Shown piece after piece: positions 9,716 through 18,675 of a DNA stretch of 64,000 nucleotides (the stretch's first letter is position 1; each line of letters begins with the position of its first letter). Below the pieces are notes generated by a model, which ran no database searches, had not been told where the DNA came from, and was given only the letters and a program-made list of their open reading frames with translations. Source of the stretch: Alkalimonas collagenimarina (GTDB lineage Bacteria > Pseudomonadota > Gammaproteobacteria > Enterobacterales > Alteromonadaceae). Where the stretch lies: contig NZ_JAUZVZ010000015.1 in the NCBI RefSeq assembly GCF_030717845.1, positions 1 to 64,000 on the forward strand. Direction: 5' to 3'. Both the position numbers and the translations under genes were made by a program.

Positions 9716-10357
9716 TTATGCTGCTTTATATTGATTTGCCAACACAGTCGCCTGTTCTGCTAAAGCAGAAATCTGCGCCCAGTCTTGAGTGTGCACCAGC
9801 TTATCAGGGGTTAGCCAGGAACCACCAGCTACAAATACGTTGGGCAAGGCAATAAAATCAGCCAGATTCTGCTGGTTAATCCCACCCGTTGGGCAGAACC
9901 GAACCTGCTGAAACACGCCTGATAAGGCTTTGAGCATAGCGATGCCGCCCGACAAATGCGCCGGAAAAAACTTCACTTCCGTCAAGCCAAACTCACACGC
10001 CATGGCAATTTCTGAAGGGGTAGCAACGCCCGGTGCTATCGGTACCCCCGTTGCCAGCATCGCCTCCAATAAATGAGGGGTACTGGCTGGACTCACTAAA
10101 AATTGTGCGCCAGCCGCAGTTGCTGCTTTGGCATCTGCAGCCGATAAAATAGTGCCCGCACCGACCAATAGTTCAGGCAAAGCCGAACGAATAGCGGTGA
10201 TGGCTCCAAGCGCCTGCTGCGTTCGAAGTACTACTTCTACCGAGCCAATACCACCTTGCTGCAGCGCTGTCGCTATCTGCACTGCCTGAGTGGGGGTATC
10301 CGCTTGAATAATAGGTAATAAAGCTGGGCCACGAACCACAGATGATAAGGTCATCAT
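9716..10357 (-). CDS. eda: KDPG aldolase (2-keto-3-deoxy-6-phosphogluconate aldolase)
   Basis: Class I aldolase that splits KDPG into pyruvate and glyceraldehyde-3-phosphate. Family residues seen are VEVVLRT (Glu and Arg of the active site), GAGTIL, and the Schiff-base Lys in EVKFFPAH with a GG two residues on. 213 aa is normal. The ATG shares one base with the upstream reductase stop (TGATGATG), so the two genes are translationally coupled; the ATG three bases on is an equally good start. Confidence 0.95.
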   Translation of the reverse strand: MMTLSSVVRGPALLPIIQADTPTQAVQIATALQQGGIGSVEVVLRTQQALGAITAIRSALPELLVGAGTILSAADAKAATAAGAQFLVSPASTPHLLEAMLATGVPIAPGVATPSEIAMACEFGLTEVKFFPAHLSGGIAMLKALSGVFQQVRFCPTGGINQQNLADFIALPNVFVAGGSWLTPDKLVHTQDWAQISALAEQATVLANQYKAA

Positions 10358-11826
10358 CAGGCCTCTCCTGTATACGAAGGCAAAGTCACCATGCCTTTGC
10401 TGGTTAATTGTTGATAGGCCGCTACTACGGCTTGCTTAAAGGCGTTTTGCTCGGTTAATTCGCGTGGAAACACCGCATCTATTGCTAAGAATAACGCTAC
10501 ATCCGCTTCGGCATTACCACTACACTGAGCAGCCACAGCCAGCAACTGCTCAGCCAATGGATCGGTCAGTTTCGTCTGACTTTGCTGACGCTGCCTGATA
10601 AACAAACACCATGCGGCAATGCCATAGGCCAGATAACGGACAGAGCGCCCTGACGCCAGATTATCCCGAATCACAGGAAGCAGCCGCATCGGTAGTTTTT
10701 GTGAGCCATCCCAGGCAATTTGAGACAATAAATGACGGATGGCTGGGTTGCGAAAGCGCTGCAGAATATCCGCACTGTACTGCTGCACATCCAGCTCAGC
10801 AGGCGCCTTAAAGGACGGAATAATCTCTTCAGTCACCATCTGCTTGATAAAGCCCACCAAAGCGCTATCCTGCATCGCATCAAACACCGTCTCATGCCCC
10901 AGCAAACAGCCCAAATACGCCAGAGTCGAGTGCGGTGCATTCAGTAAGCGTAACTTGGCTTTTTCAAAGGCACTGACATCCGCTGCATAGATGACGCCGG
11001 CCTGATGCCAAGCTGGGCGCTCTACTGGTAAACAATCCTCAATCACCCATTGCACAAAGGATTCACGTTTAATCGGCCACTGATCAAGCAAACCGATTTT
11101 ATCAGCCACTTGAGTGCGCAATGCATCATCAGTGGCAGGCGTAATGCTATCCACCATGGTGCAAGGGCTGATCAGCTGTTGCTCTAACCAATTGGCCAGC
11201 GCAGGATCCCACTGCTCAGCAAACCGTAGGATCGCTGCCCGTAATTTGTGGCCATTGTCAGTCAAATTATCGCAACTAATGACACAAAAAGGAGGGATAT
11301 TGGCCCGGAAACGTTCCGATAGCGCTGTCACCAGCATGCCTATCGCAGTGACCGGCTGAGCACTTCGGGTTAAATCACGACAAACTTCTTTATTCTGTAG
11401 GTCCAGCTCGCCATTGCTGGCTAAGCAATAGCCTTTTTCAGTAATGGTCATGGTGACATATTTTGTGCTGGCCGCAGTTAAGCGGGTCAATACCTTAGGG
11501 TAGTCTGTCGCTGCAACCAATACTTCTTGTACACTGCCGACCACCTGATAACCGATAGTCGCATCCAGTTCAACCAGCGTATAAAGTCCATCCTGGGGCG
11601 TTAAAGCATCGCTTACATCAGGTGAACGCATAGAGACGGCACTGATGGCCCAGTCGCCGCCCTGTTGCAACGCCTGCTCGGTATACCAGGCCTGATGGCC
11701 ACGAAAAAAAGCGCCCGGGCCTAAATGCACAATGCCAATCTGCGGCTTTTGTTCGGCCAAGCGATAGGCTGGCAGCGCTATGCTTCCCTCTAGCCCGGCT
11801 AAAGTGTCATTGCAAAGTCGATTCAT
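10357..11826 (-). CDS. UxuB-family hexuronate reductase (mannitol dehydrogenase family)
   Basis: NAD-dependent long-chain polyol dehydrogenase, 489 aa. The N-terminal motif VHLGPGAFFRGHQA, TVTEKGYC-like TITEKGYC, and the catalytic Lys/Asn/His signature KLRLLNAPHS are present. Overall it resembles fructuronate reductase UxuB (mannonate-forming) far more than tagaturonate reductase UxaB. Yet it stands between uxaC and eda in an operon with altronate dehydratase and without mannonate dehydratase, so its physiological job should be tagaturonate to altronate. Whether it acts on both epimers is an open point. 16 bp after uxaC. Confidence 0.85.
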   Translation of the reverse strand: MNRLCNDTLAGLEGSIALPAYRLAEQKPQIGIVHLGPGAFFRGHQAWYTEQALQQGGDWAISAVSMRSPDVSDALTPQDGLYTLVELDATIGYQVVGSVQEVLVAATDYPKVLTRLTAASTKYVTMTITEKGYCLASNGELDLQNKEVCRDLTRSAQPVTAIGMLVTALSERFRANIPPFCVISCDNLTDNGHKLRAAILRFAEQWDPALANWLEQQLISPCTMVDSITPATDDALRTQVADKIGLLDQWPIKRESFVQWVIEDCLPVERPAWHQAGVIYAADVSAFEKAKLRLLNAPHSTLAYLGCLLGHETVFDAMQDSALVGFIKQMVTEEIIPSFKAPAELDVQQYSADILQRFRNPAIRHLLSQIAWDGSQKLPMRLLPVIRDNLASGRSVRYLAYGIAAWCLFIRQRQQSQTKLTDPLAEQLLAVAAQCSGNAEADVALFLAIDAVFPRELTEQNAFKQAVVAAYQQLTSKGMVTLPSYTGEA

Positions 11827-11842
11827 CGTTATGCCTTCTTAC

Positions 11843-13282
11843 TCAGCTTAATTGATAGGCTTTTTTAACCAAACGGTAGGTCAGCTCATAGGCCACATCC
11901 ATCGCTTCTGCTTCGGTTAAACGGTGCTCAGCCACTAAACCAGCTAGAAAGCGGCAATCAATACGGCGGGCCACATCGTGGCGGGCGGGGATAGATAAAA
12001 ATGCCCTGGTATCATCGTTAAAGCCCACCGTGTTATAAAAACCTGCTGTTTCAGTGACCTGATGGCGAAAACGTAACATGCCTTCAGGGCTATCATGGAA
12101 CCACCACGCAGGGCCAAGTTTCAATGCAGGGTAATGCCCTGCCAATGGCGCAAGCTCGCGCGCATAGGTGGTTTCATCCAGCGTGAATAAAATGATGTTC
12201 AAGCTGGCTTCATTGCCATACTTCTGCAATAAAGGTTTTAAGTTGCTGACAAACTCAGTTGGGCTTGGGATATCCGCACCTTTATCAGGGCCAAAGCGCT
12301 CAAAAATAATCGAATTGTGGTTACGATGTGCGCCGGGGTGGATCTGCATGGTCATACCATCTTCCAGGCTCATCCCCGCCATCTCCGTCAGCATTTGCCC
12401 ACGAAACAGCTCAGTTTCGGCTGCACTGGCTTGGCCTGCTAAGCAGCGCTGAAACAAAGCAGCTGCATCAACTTCTGACAAATCAGCCGTGATGGCAGTC
12501 GGATGACCGTGATCCGTCGCGGTAGCACCATGCTCGCGGAAAAAAGCCCGGCGTTGGCGTAGCGCTGCTAAATAGCCTTGCCAACTGTGAGTATCTTCCC
12601 CTGTCAGCTCGCCCAATGCGGCAACATTGGCTGCGAAATCAGCCCGATCGGCATCGACCACATCATCGGGACGAAAGGTGGTGATCACCTTGTGCTCGTA
12701 TCCGGTGCCTTTTAATTTGGCATGATGCGCCAGATCGTTGAGCGCACCCTCTGTGGTGGCAATCAGCTCAATATTAAAACGATCCAGTAAAGCACGTGGC
12801 TTAAACTCAGGCTTTAGCAGTTGTTCGTTGATTCTGTCGTAATAATGATCCGCCGTCTCTGCCGTCAAGGTTTCGGTGAGACCAAATACATCGTGAAATA
12901 CCGTATCCAGCCAGATCCGTGATGGCGTACCACGAAATAAATAATAGTGGCTGGCAAAGATTTGGAAAATCCTGCGGTAATCTTGTTCTACCACCACACC
13001 GTCTTTACGGCGAATACCTAAGTCTTCCAATTTGATGCCCTGACTGTACAGCATGCGAAACACATAATGATCGGGCAGCAGCAGCAAGCTGGTGGCATTG
13101 TCAAAATTCGCATTATCGGCAAACCAACGCGGATCAGTATGACCATGCGGGCTGACAATGGGTAAATCTTTAATATGCTGATACAACCGCTGCGCAATAC
13201 TCCGAACCGCTGGGTCCGATGGGAAAAGCCGATCTGGATGAAGCTCTAATCGACTGCTGCTTTGCTTGGTATCATGTGCCAT
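11843..13282 (-). CDS. uxaC: Glucuronate/galacturonate isomerase
   Basis: Amidohydrolase-superfamily uronate isomerase converting D-galacturonate to tagaturonate (and glucuronate to fructuronate). The N-terminal SPHGHTDPRWFADN carries the HxH metal site; GTPSRIWLDTVFHDVFGL, TEGALNDL, QIHPGAHRNHN and GFNDDTRAFLSIPARHDVARR are all characteristic. 479 aa against about 470 in E. coli. AGGA lies about 9 nt before the ATG. Second gene of the uxaA-uxaC-reductase-eda-kdgK-gapN run. Confidence 0.97.
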   Translation of the reverse strand: MAHDTKQSSSRLELHPDRLFPSDPAVRSIAQRLYQHIKDLPIVSPHGHTDPRWFADNANFDNATSLLLLPDHYVFRMLYSQGIKLEDLGIRRKDGVVVEQDYRRIFQIFASHYYLFRGTPSRIWLDTVFHDVFGLTETLTAETADHYYDRINEQLLKPEFKPRALLDRFNIELIATTEGALNDLAHHAKLKGTGYEHKVITTFRPDDVVDADRADFAANVAALGELTGEDTHSWQGYLAALRQRRAFFREHGATATDHGHPTAITADLSEVDAAALFQRCLAGQASAAETELFRGQMLTEMAGMSLEDGMTMQIHPGAHRNHNSIIFERFGPDKGADIPSPTEFVSNLKPLLQKYGNEASLNIILFTLDETTYARELAPLAGHYPALKLGPAWWFHDSPEGMLRFRHQVTETAGFYNTVGFNDDTRAFLSIPARHDVARRIDCRFLAGLVAEHRLTEAEAMDVAYELTYRLVKKAYQLS

Positions 13283-13416
13283 CTTGGTATCCTATATCCT
13301 AAGCAGTACGGCCTTTTGGCGCCCCTGCTGATTTACATGCTGCCGACGCTGGTGACTCCACCTGCATCGTGTTTAATTCTGCCAATATCATCGGTTCGAT
13401 TCGCTGTATCGACGAC

Positions 13417-15000
13417 TTACAGCGTGACGCCATTTTTCCAAATGGCAATTTCACGGTTATCTGAATCTTCATTTCGGGTCGTTTTGCCTGATGCCACCTC
13501 AACCAGGTAGCGAAAAAACTGATGACTAAACTCAGTAGCATCTTGCCCCTGTCGCAATAACGCCCCTGCATCGTAGTCAATCCACTGCGGCTTACGACCA
13601 GCAAGGTTTGAATTGGAGGAAATTTTTACTGTCGGAGCAGGAAAACCTAAGGGGGTGCCGCGGCCGGTGGTAAAAAGTAACAAGGTGGCCCCAGCGGCGG
13701 TCAAGGCGGTGGATGACACTGCATCATTACCCGGCCCTTCCAGCAGGGTTAACCCCTCTGCTGTCGCCTGATGACCATACCGGATGATCTGATTAACTGG
13801 CGCAGAACCGCCTTTTTGAATAGCACCGAGTGACTTTTCTTCCAACGTGGTTAAACCACCGTCTTTATTGCCCGGGCTTGGGTTTTCATACACCGGCTGT
13901 TTGTTATCAATAAAGTACTGTTTAAAGTCATTGACCAGACTCACCAACTGCTGAAACACCTGCTGATCTTTTGCCCGAGCCATAAACACCTGCTCGGCAC
14001 CAAACATTTCTGGTGTTTCAGTCAGGATCACCTTGCCGTTCGCCGCCGCAACCAAATCAGCAATGCGCCCAACCAAGGCATTGGCGGTTAAACCACTCAA
14101 GCCGTCAGAACCACCACATTTCATCCCCATCACCAGCTCAGATACCGGACAAGGCGTACGATAATCTTGCGCCATCACCTCCAGCAATTCACCGACTGCT
14201 TCCAACCCTTGCTCAATCTCGTCTTCAACCTGTTGCGCGTTAAAGGAACGAATGCGGCTATGGTCAATATCCGGGCTTGATTTCAGCAAAGCAGCCAATT
14301 GATTGTTTTCACAACCAAGGCCTAATACCAACACAGCACCGGCATTTGGATGCTGGATCAAACCCGCTAACAGCTCACGGGTATTGCTTAAATCATCGCC
14401 AAGCTGAGAGCAACCAAAAGGATGGGTAAAGGCATGAATACCATCAATAGCACCATTGGCTAACTGCTCAGCAAAGTGCCGGCTCGCCTGATCGGCAATA
14501 CGGGTAGCGGCTCGATTAACGCAACCGACCGTATTGATGATCCACAGTTCATTGCGAGTACCTACCTTGCCATTCGCACGGCGGTAGCCCATAAACTCAG
14601 TTGGTAATCCGGCCGGAAACGACAACGGCTCAGCCTGACAGCCCTGATACTGATAATCGACCTGGCCACTGAGCAAAGTCGACAGATTGTGCGAGTGCAC
14701 CTGCTCCCCCGCCTGAATGGCCGTGGTGGCAGCACCAATAGCAAAACCATACTTGATGACTGGCTCCCCCTTCGCGATGGAGGTTAACGCAACCTTGTGA
14801 CCAGCAGGAATGTCACTTGCTGTTTGAATGTCAGCAAACGGCTCTGGTAAAGCGACGCCAGCAGCCAATGGCTGCAAGGCAACCAGCACATTATCACGTG
14901 GATGCACTTGCAACCCCTGCAACGCAACGCCAACTTCATTGAGGCTTGCACCATTGGGTGTGTGTATCTGAATACGTTCACCAGAGTCTTGCTTGATCAT
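13417..15000 (-). CDS. uxaA: Altronate dehydratase
   Basis: UxaA/GarD family iron-dependent dehydratase making KDG from D-altronate. It has an N-terminal SAF domain (about 1-100), then GYRRANGKVGTRNELW, HPFGCSQLGDD, and MGMKCGGSDGLSGLTAN; the last motifs carry the conserved cysteines. 527 aa is slightly longer than E. coli UxaA (495). A 134-bp gap separates it from uxaC; no promoter or operator stands out there, so co-transcription is likely. Its own upstream region holds one copy of the 18-bp operator. Confidence 0.95.
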   Translation of the reverse strand: MIKQDSGERIQIHTPNGASLNEVGVALQGLQVHPRDNVLVALQPLAAGVALPEPFADIQTASDIPAGHKVALTSIAKGEPVIKYGFAIGAATTAIQAGEQVHSHNLSTLLSGQVDYQYQGCQAEPLSFPAGLPTEFMGYRRANGKVGTRNELWIINTVGCVNRAATRIADQASRHFAEQLANGAIDGIHAFTHPFGCSQLGDDLSNTRELLAGLIQHPNAGAVLVLGLGCENNQLAALLKSSPDIDHSRIRSFNAQQVEDEIEQGLEAVGELLEVMAQDYRTPCPVSELVMGMKCGGSDGLSGLTANALVGRIADLVAAANGKVILTETPEMFGAEQVFMARAKDQQVFQQLVSLVNDFKQYFIDNKQPVYENPSPGNKDGGLTTLEEKSLGAIQKGGSAPVNQIIRYGHQATAEGLTLLEGPGNDAVSSTALTAAGATLLLFTTGRGTPLGFPAPTVKISSNSNLAGRKPQWIDYDAGALLRQGQDATEFSHQFFRYLVEVASGKTTRNEDSDNREIAIWKNGVTL

Positions 15001-15089
15001 TTTCAGTCACCTGCCGTCTTTACTAAACCGTGTTATTACTTACATGCTTGTTCGCGCTTAGCCATCATCAATCAACATCTATCATCGAT

Positions 15090-15107
15090 TTGTCTATCGG
15101 TAGCATA
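15090..15107. promoter_or_regulatory. Operator copy upstream of uxaA
   Basis: TTGTCTATC|GGTAGCATA, a degenerate member of the palindrome found upstream of the polygalacturonase and TonB receptor genes. It lies 90 bp upstream of uxaA. A further half-site, TTAGCCATC at 15058-15066, gives a second centre 32 bp away, but its other arm is poor. Confidence 0.65.
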
Positions 15108-15120
15108 TTAAGTCGAATAA

Positions 15121-16581
15121 TCATGAACCAAACTGGAATGGCTCACCATTAACAGTCACATTATGCTGATCAATTCCAGCGACATTCTCCAGAATGCCAA
15201 GCGATGCCGTTTGCTTAAAATGTACATGATGCAAAGTCACGCCACTAATGGGCGCTCTTTCAAATCCGCGCAACTCAAAAGCACGCTCTGATTTTTGTAC
15301 CGTCATGTTGCTGATGTGCAAATTACGAACTTCAGGCATATGCTGCCCAGCATCGCCTTCTTCGTAATAGAAGTTGATGACAATGGCATCACGAACCTCA
15401 CCAATCTCGATATCACGGATGTAGATATTTTCAATCAAACCGCCACGCACAGAGTTGGTTTTAATGCGAATACCACGAGCTAAATTTGGGCTACTCATGC
15501 GACAGCGACGGGCAAATATATTACGGGCACCGCCAGAGATTTCACTCCCCATCACTACACCACCATGACCAGAACGCATCATGCAATCCTGAATCACCAC
15601 ATTCTGCACCGGTGTGGCTAAACGACGACCATCGTTATTACGGCCAGATTTCAGTGCAATGCAGTCATCGCCGGTATCGAACAAGCATTGTTCTATCAAG
15701 ACGCGGTTGCATGATTCCGGGTTACAGCCATCGGAGTTCGGACCATGACTCACACAATTGACTTGACGAACAATGACATCTTCCGATAACACTGGATTAA
15801 TCAACCAAAAAGGTGAGTTACGAATCGTCACGCCTTCAATCAGCACTCGTTTGCACTGGTAGGGCTGAATAAATGGAGGCCGTAAAAAGTCGTTGTCCAT
15901 CTGACGCTCTGCAACCGGAACTCCCTGCTCTGCCATCTGAAAAATTGGTGTCCGGGTCTGTGCTTGATCAACCGCTGCATCATACTCCCAATTCCGGCGC
16001 TCCCAGTGTCCTTTCCATGGCCACCATGCGGTTGAACTGCCATTGCCTTCTAAAATACCATCGCCAGTGACAGCAATATTCTCTTGCTGAAAGGCGTAGA
16101 TCAGCGGCGAGTACCCAATCAGCTCAACGCCTTCCCAGCGCGTAAATACTTTCGGTAAGTAATGCTTCGCATTGGTATAGAAAGACAACACCGCATCGGT
16201 TTGTAGATGCAGGTTAACGTTGGATTTTAAATGAATAGCCCCGGTCATAAAACGGCCTGCAGGCACCAACACCCGGCCACCACCTGCGGCAGCACAGGCA
16301 GCTATAGCATCGGCTATGGCTTGTGTATTGTTGGCGCGGCCATCGCCTTTTGCACCAAAGTCCGTGATCAAAAAATCACGCTCAGGAAACTGGGTCACAG
16401 CAAGGTTTGCAATAATCTCATCCGCTTGCTGCCAAACAGCTAAATCTTCAGCATCGGTGGCAGACACAGTCGGTGTAGATGTTAAGGGCAATGTTTGACA
16501 GCCGGCTAGCGACAAAAGCGACAGGCCTCCGGTTAGGGTGCCTAGCGTTTTCAAACTTTGTCGTTTCGTCAGATCGGTCAT
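15121..16581 (-). CDS. GH28 polygalacturonase, lipoprotein
   Basis: Glycoside hydrolase family 28, cutting alpha-1,4-galacturonan, most likely in the periplasm or on the outer membrane. The signal peptide ends in a lipobox (SLLSLAGC). All GH28 motifs are present in order: GPNSDGCNP (the NxD block), TGDDCIALKSG (the paired Asp), RSGHGGVVMGSE (the His) and RGIRIKTN (RIK). The start at 16581 has AAGGA 8 nt upstream and yields 486 aa; a longer frame from 16659 would run through an operator and the -35 box. The TGDD and RIK blocks support a true hydrolase. Whether it acts endo or exo (digalacturonate-releasing) is not clear. Confidence 0.92.
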   Translation of the reverse strand: MTDLTKRQSLKTLGTLTGGLSLLSLAGCQTLPLTSTPTVSATDAEDLAVWQQADEIIANLAVTQFPERDFLITDFGAKGDGRANNTQAIADAIAACAAAGGGRVLVPAGRFMTGAIHLKSNVNLHLQTDAVLSFYTNAKHYLPKVFTRWEGVELIGYSPLIYAFQQENIAVTGDGILEGNGSSTAWWPWKGHWERRNWEYDAAVDQAQTRTPIFQMAEQGVPVAERQMDNDFLRPPFIQPYQCKRVLIEGVTIRNSPFWLINPVLSEDVIVRQVNCVSHGPNSDGCNPESCNRVLIEQCLFDTGDDCIALKSGRNNDGRRLATPVQNVVIQDCMMRSGHGGVVMGSEISGGARNIFARRCRMSSPNLARGIRIKTNSVRGGLIENIYIRDIEIGEVRDAIVINFYYEEGDAGQHMPEVRNLHISNMTVQKSERAFELRGFERAPISGVTLHHVHFKQTASLGILENVAGIDQHNVTVNGEPFQFGS

Positions 16582-16647
16582 AGTGTCATCCTTTATATCA
16601 ATCATGAATGGTGCTGCATCGTGTAAAACGACCACAACGATTACTCT

Positions 16648-16675
16648 ATAATAATCCATTTGCCACCGGTGGCAA
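16648..16675 (-). promoter_or_regulatory. Promoter of the polygalacturonase gene
   Basis: On minus: TTGCCA (16675-16670), 16-bp spacer, TATTAT (16653-16648). The -35 box is bases 2-7 of the proximal operator, so repressor binding would exclude RNA polymerase. Confidence 0.6.
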
Positions 16676-16676
16676 G
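16659..16676. promoter_or_regulatory. Proximal operator of the polygalacturonase gene
   Basis: TTTGCCACC|GGTGGCAAG: an almost perfect 18-bp palindrome with a central CG, the usual look of a LacI-family site. Centre-to-centre distance to the distal copy is 33 bp. Confidence 0.8.
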
Positions 16677-16691
16677 TAAAAATGCAACTTT

Positions 16692-16709
16692 TTGTCTATC
16701 GGTGGCAAA
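16692..16709. promoter_or_regulatory. Distal operator of the polygalacturonase gene
   Basis: TTGTCTATC|GGTGGCAAA, second copy of the same palindrome, between the lacI stop and the proximal operator. Confidence 0.75.
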
Positions 16710-16761
16710 TTTGAACTTAGTAAGCAATTTGCTCATTGAGCTGAGCAGAATGCCAGATAAC

Positions 16762-17790
16762 TCAGGTCAGCTTGGCTGTAGATTCGCGCACAACCAGCGT
16801 TGGAGCTACTTTCGCCGCCACATTTTCAGCACCTTTGTCGTTGTTCTCAATCGACATGATCATTTTTGTCGTTGCCAGCAGAGCCATTTGTCGGACCGGG
16901 CGACGAATGGTGGTGAGTGACGGGATCACCCGAGAGGCCAGCATGTTGTCATCGAAACCAGCGACGGATAGCTGCTGCGGCACTTGTATGCCCAATTCAT
17001 GAGCCACTTTTAACACCCCTGCTGCCATTTGATCATTATTGGCATAAATAGCAGTTGGCCGTTCACTGGCTAACAGCAGCTGACGCGCACACTCGATGCC
17101 TTTTTCATAACTGTTATTGCCTTCGACAATCCAATCACTTCGTAACTTAATGCCATAGGCAGACAAGCCGAGCTTAAACCCTTCCATCCGCTCGATTGAA
17201 GACTTATAAGCCTGCGGCCCAGTGATGAAGGCAATATGCTCATGGCCCAGTTGCGCAAAATAACGCGCCATTTCAGCCGATGCGGCCCGATCATCCGATA
17301 CCACAATGTGCTTGGCATCATCCAGTGCCACTGAGCTTAGCCGCACATAGGCCCGGCCTGAGTCTCTGAGCGCTTGGGCTAAATCTTCCAATTCCGATAC
17401 CGGGGGCAGCACTATGATGCCATCCAGCTTTGAGCGACTGATAAAGCGCAGGCAATCCTGCACCAGAGTTTCACTCTTATAACGGCATGGGTGCACCACC
17501 AATTCATACCCCAGATTGGAGCATACTTCGAGTACGCCTCGTTGCACATCATCCAAATAGAGCGCATCCGGGTTGTCGTAAATTAATCCCAGCAGATAAG
17601 AGCGGCTGGAGGCTAAACCACGAGCCTGCGTATTGGGTGAATACTTTAGGTCATTGATTACATTTTGTATTTTGGTGCGGGTGTTCTCCCCAACACTGAG
17701 TGAGCCATTCAGTACACGGGATACCGTGCGTTTTGACACTCCAGCGATACGGGCAACATCATTTATGGTCGCTTGCTTCATTTTTATCAT
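16762..17790 (-). CDS. LacI-family transcriptional regulator of the pectin cluster
   Basis: DNA-binding repressor, 342 aa. The LacI helix-turn-helix is at about residues 4-50 (INDVARIAGVSKRTVSRVLN), with the hinge PNTQARGLASSRS, then a periplasmic-binding-protein-like effector domain (LGLIYDNPDALY, GFDDNMLASRVIPSLTTI). It lies inside the cluster, right upstream of the GH28 operator pair and downstream of iclR (29 bp). The five 18-bp palindromes with central CG are the probable targets; the ligand is likely a galacturonate derivative or oligomer. The start at 17790 has GGTG 8 nt upstream; 17781 is an alternative. Confidence 0.93.
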   Translation of the reverse strand: MIKMKQATINDVARIAGVSKRTVSRVLNGSLSVGENTRTKIQNVINDLKYSPNTQARGLASSRSYLLGLIYDNPDALYLDDVQRGVLEVCSNLGYELVVHPCRYKSETLVQDCLRFISRSKLDGIIVLPPVSELEDLAQALRDSGRAYVRLSSVALDDAKHIVVSDDRAASAEMARYFAQLGHEHIAFITGPQAYKSSIERMEGFKLGLSAYGIKLRSDWIVEGNNSYEKGIECARQLLLASERPTAIYANNDQMAAGVLKVAHELGIQVPQQLSVAGFDDNMLASRVIPSLTTIRRPVRQMALLATTKMIMSIENNDKGAENVAAKVAPTLVVRESTAKLT

Positions 17791-17819
17791 CTTTTAAGCA
17801 CCGGTTTGTTGAGCAACGA

Positions 17820-18602
17820 TTACTTTGCCATAGCCATCAGTTGTGGACGATAGGTCGCCAGAGATACATCAATGGCCGATTGTTTTACCAGTGCAGCTAT
17901 ATCTTGGATCTGGTGTTTTTTAAACAACACAGCAGGAGCACTCACACCAATAGCAGCCGTTACCAACCCATGCTCATCACGCACCGGTGCCGCCAAACAG
18001 CGTACATCGTTATGATACTCCTGTTCGTCGGTAGCATACCCCCGAGCCAACACCCGCTGCAACTCTGATTTCATCTCTGCCGCTCCCATAATGCTCTGAG
18101 GAGTTCTGCTTTCAAAGCAGCCGCCATCGATCAATGTCGATACCTCATCAAAGTGACGAAATGCCAGAAATAGCTTTCCTGATGCCGAGCAATTAAATGG
18201 CACCACGGTTCCCGGCCGCGCTGCCATCCGAAGTGGGTTTGGGCTATCGTAGACCTCCACCAATAAACTGCCTCGAGCATGAGGTAAAGCCAAGTGACAA
18301 CTAAAACCAGTACTTAAACTGAGTTGCTGCAGCATAGGTAAAGCGCATTGCTTAATCGGCTGGGAGGCAAGTAAACTCAGACCAAGCTTATACAGTTGTG
18401 TCCCTGCCAGATATTTTTTGCCGTGCTTTTCGACCAGTTGCTGTTGACATAAAGTCTGCAAGATCCGAAATGCCGTAGTTCGGGGGATAATCAAGCGCTG
18501 CTCTAATTCGGATAAGCTTAGACCGTGCTCAGAGCTACTGAGCACATCTATCATCCGGCAAGCATTGGCCAGATTTGGGATCACATAACTCACCATCATC
18601 AA
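17820..18602 (-). CDS. IclR-family transcriptional regulator (KdgR-like)
   Basis: 260 aa with an N-terminal winged helix (IPRTTAFRILQTLCQQQLVEK) and a C-terminal effector-binding domain (SGKLFLAF, ATDEQEYHNDVRCLAAPVRD). Enterobacterial pectin genes are run by the IclR protein KdgR, which senses KDG, so the neighbourhood points to a similar role; sequence alone does not prove it. Three consecutive ATGs follow AAGGAG; the second (18599) has the best spacing. It lies between the TRAP transporter and lacI in one run of minus-strand genes. Confidence 0.9.
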   Translation of the reverse strand: MMMVSYVIPNLANACRMIDVLSSSEHGLSLSELEQRLIIPRTTAFRILQTLCQQQLVEKHGKKYLAGTQLYKLGLSLLASQPIKQCALPMLQQLSLSTGFSCHLALPHARGSLLVEVYDSPNPLRMAARPGTVVPFNCSASGKLFLAFRHFDEVSTLIDGGCFESRTPQSIMGAAEMKSELQRVLARGYATDEQEYHNDVRCLAAPVRDEHGLVTAAIGVSAPAVLFKKHQIQDIAALVKQSAIDVSLATYRPQLMAMAK

Positions 18603-18675
18603 GCTCCTTAGTTAATGCCCAGCCAGCAATAGCGCCTTCTGACCGGGCAGGAGTATCGTTTCAAGATAGAAACAA

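Noticed and set aside
13283-13416. Possible separate promoter or operator before uxaC
   Set aside because: No copy of the 18-bp palindrome and no paired -35/-10 boxes stand out, so read-through from uxaA is simpler.
18658-18673. GTTTC-AAGATA-GAAAC repeat between dctM and iclR as a KdgR operator
   Set aside because: KdgR sites have the arms in the opposite sense (GAAAC then GTTTC); it may only be a weak hairpin after dctM.
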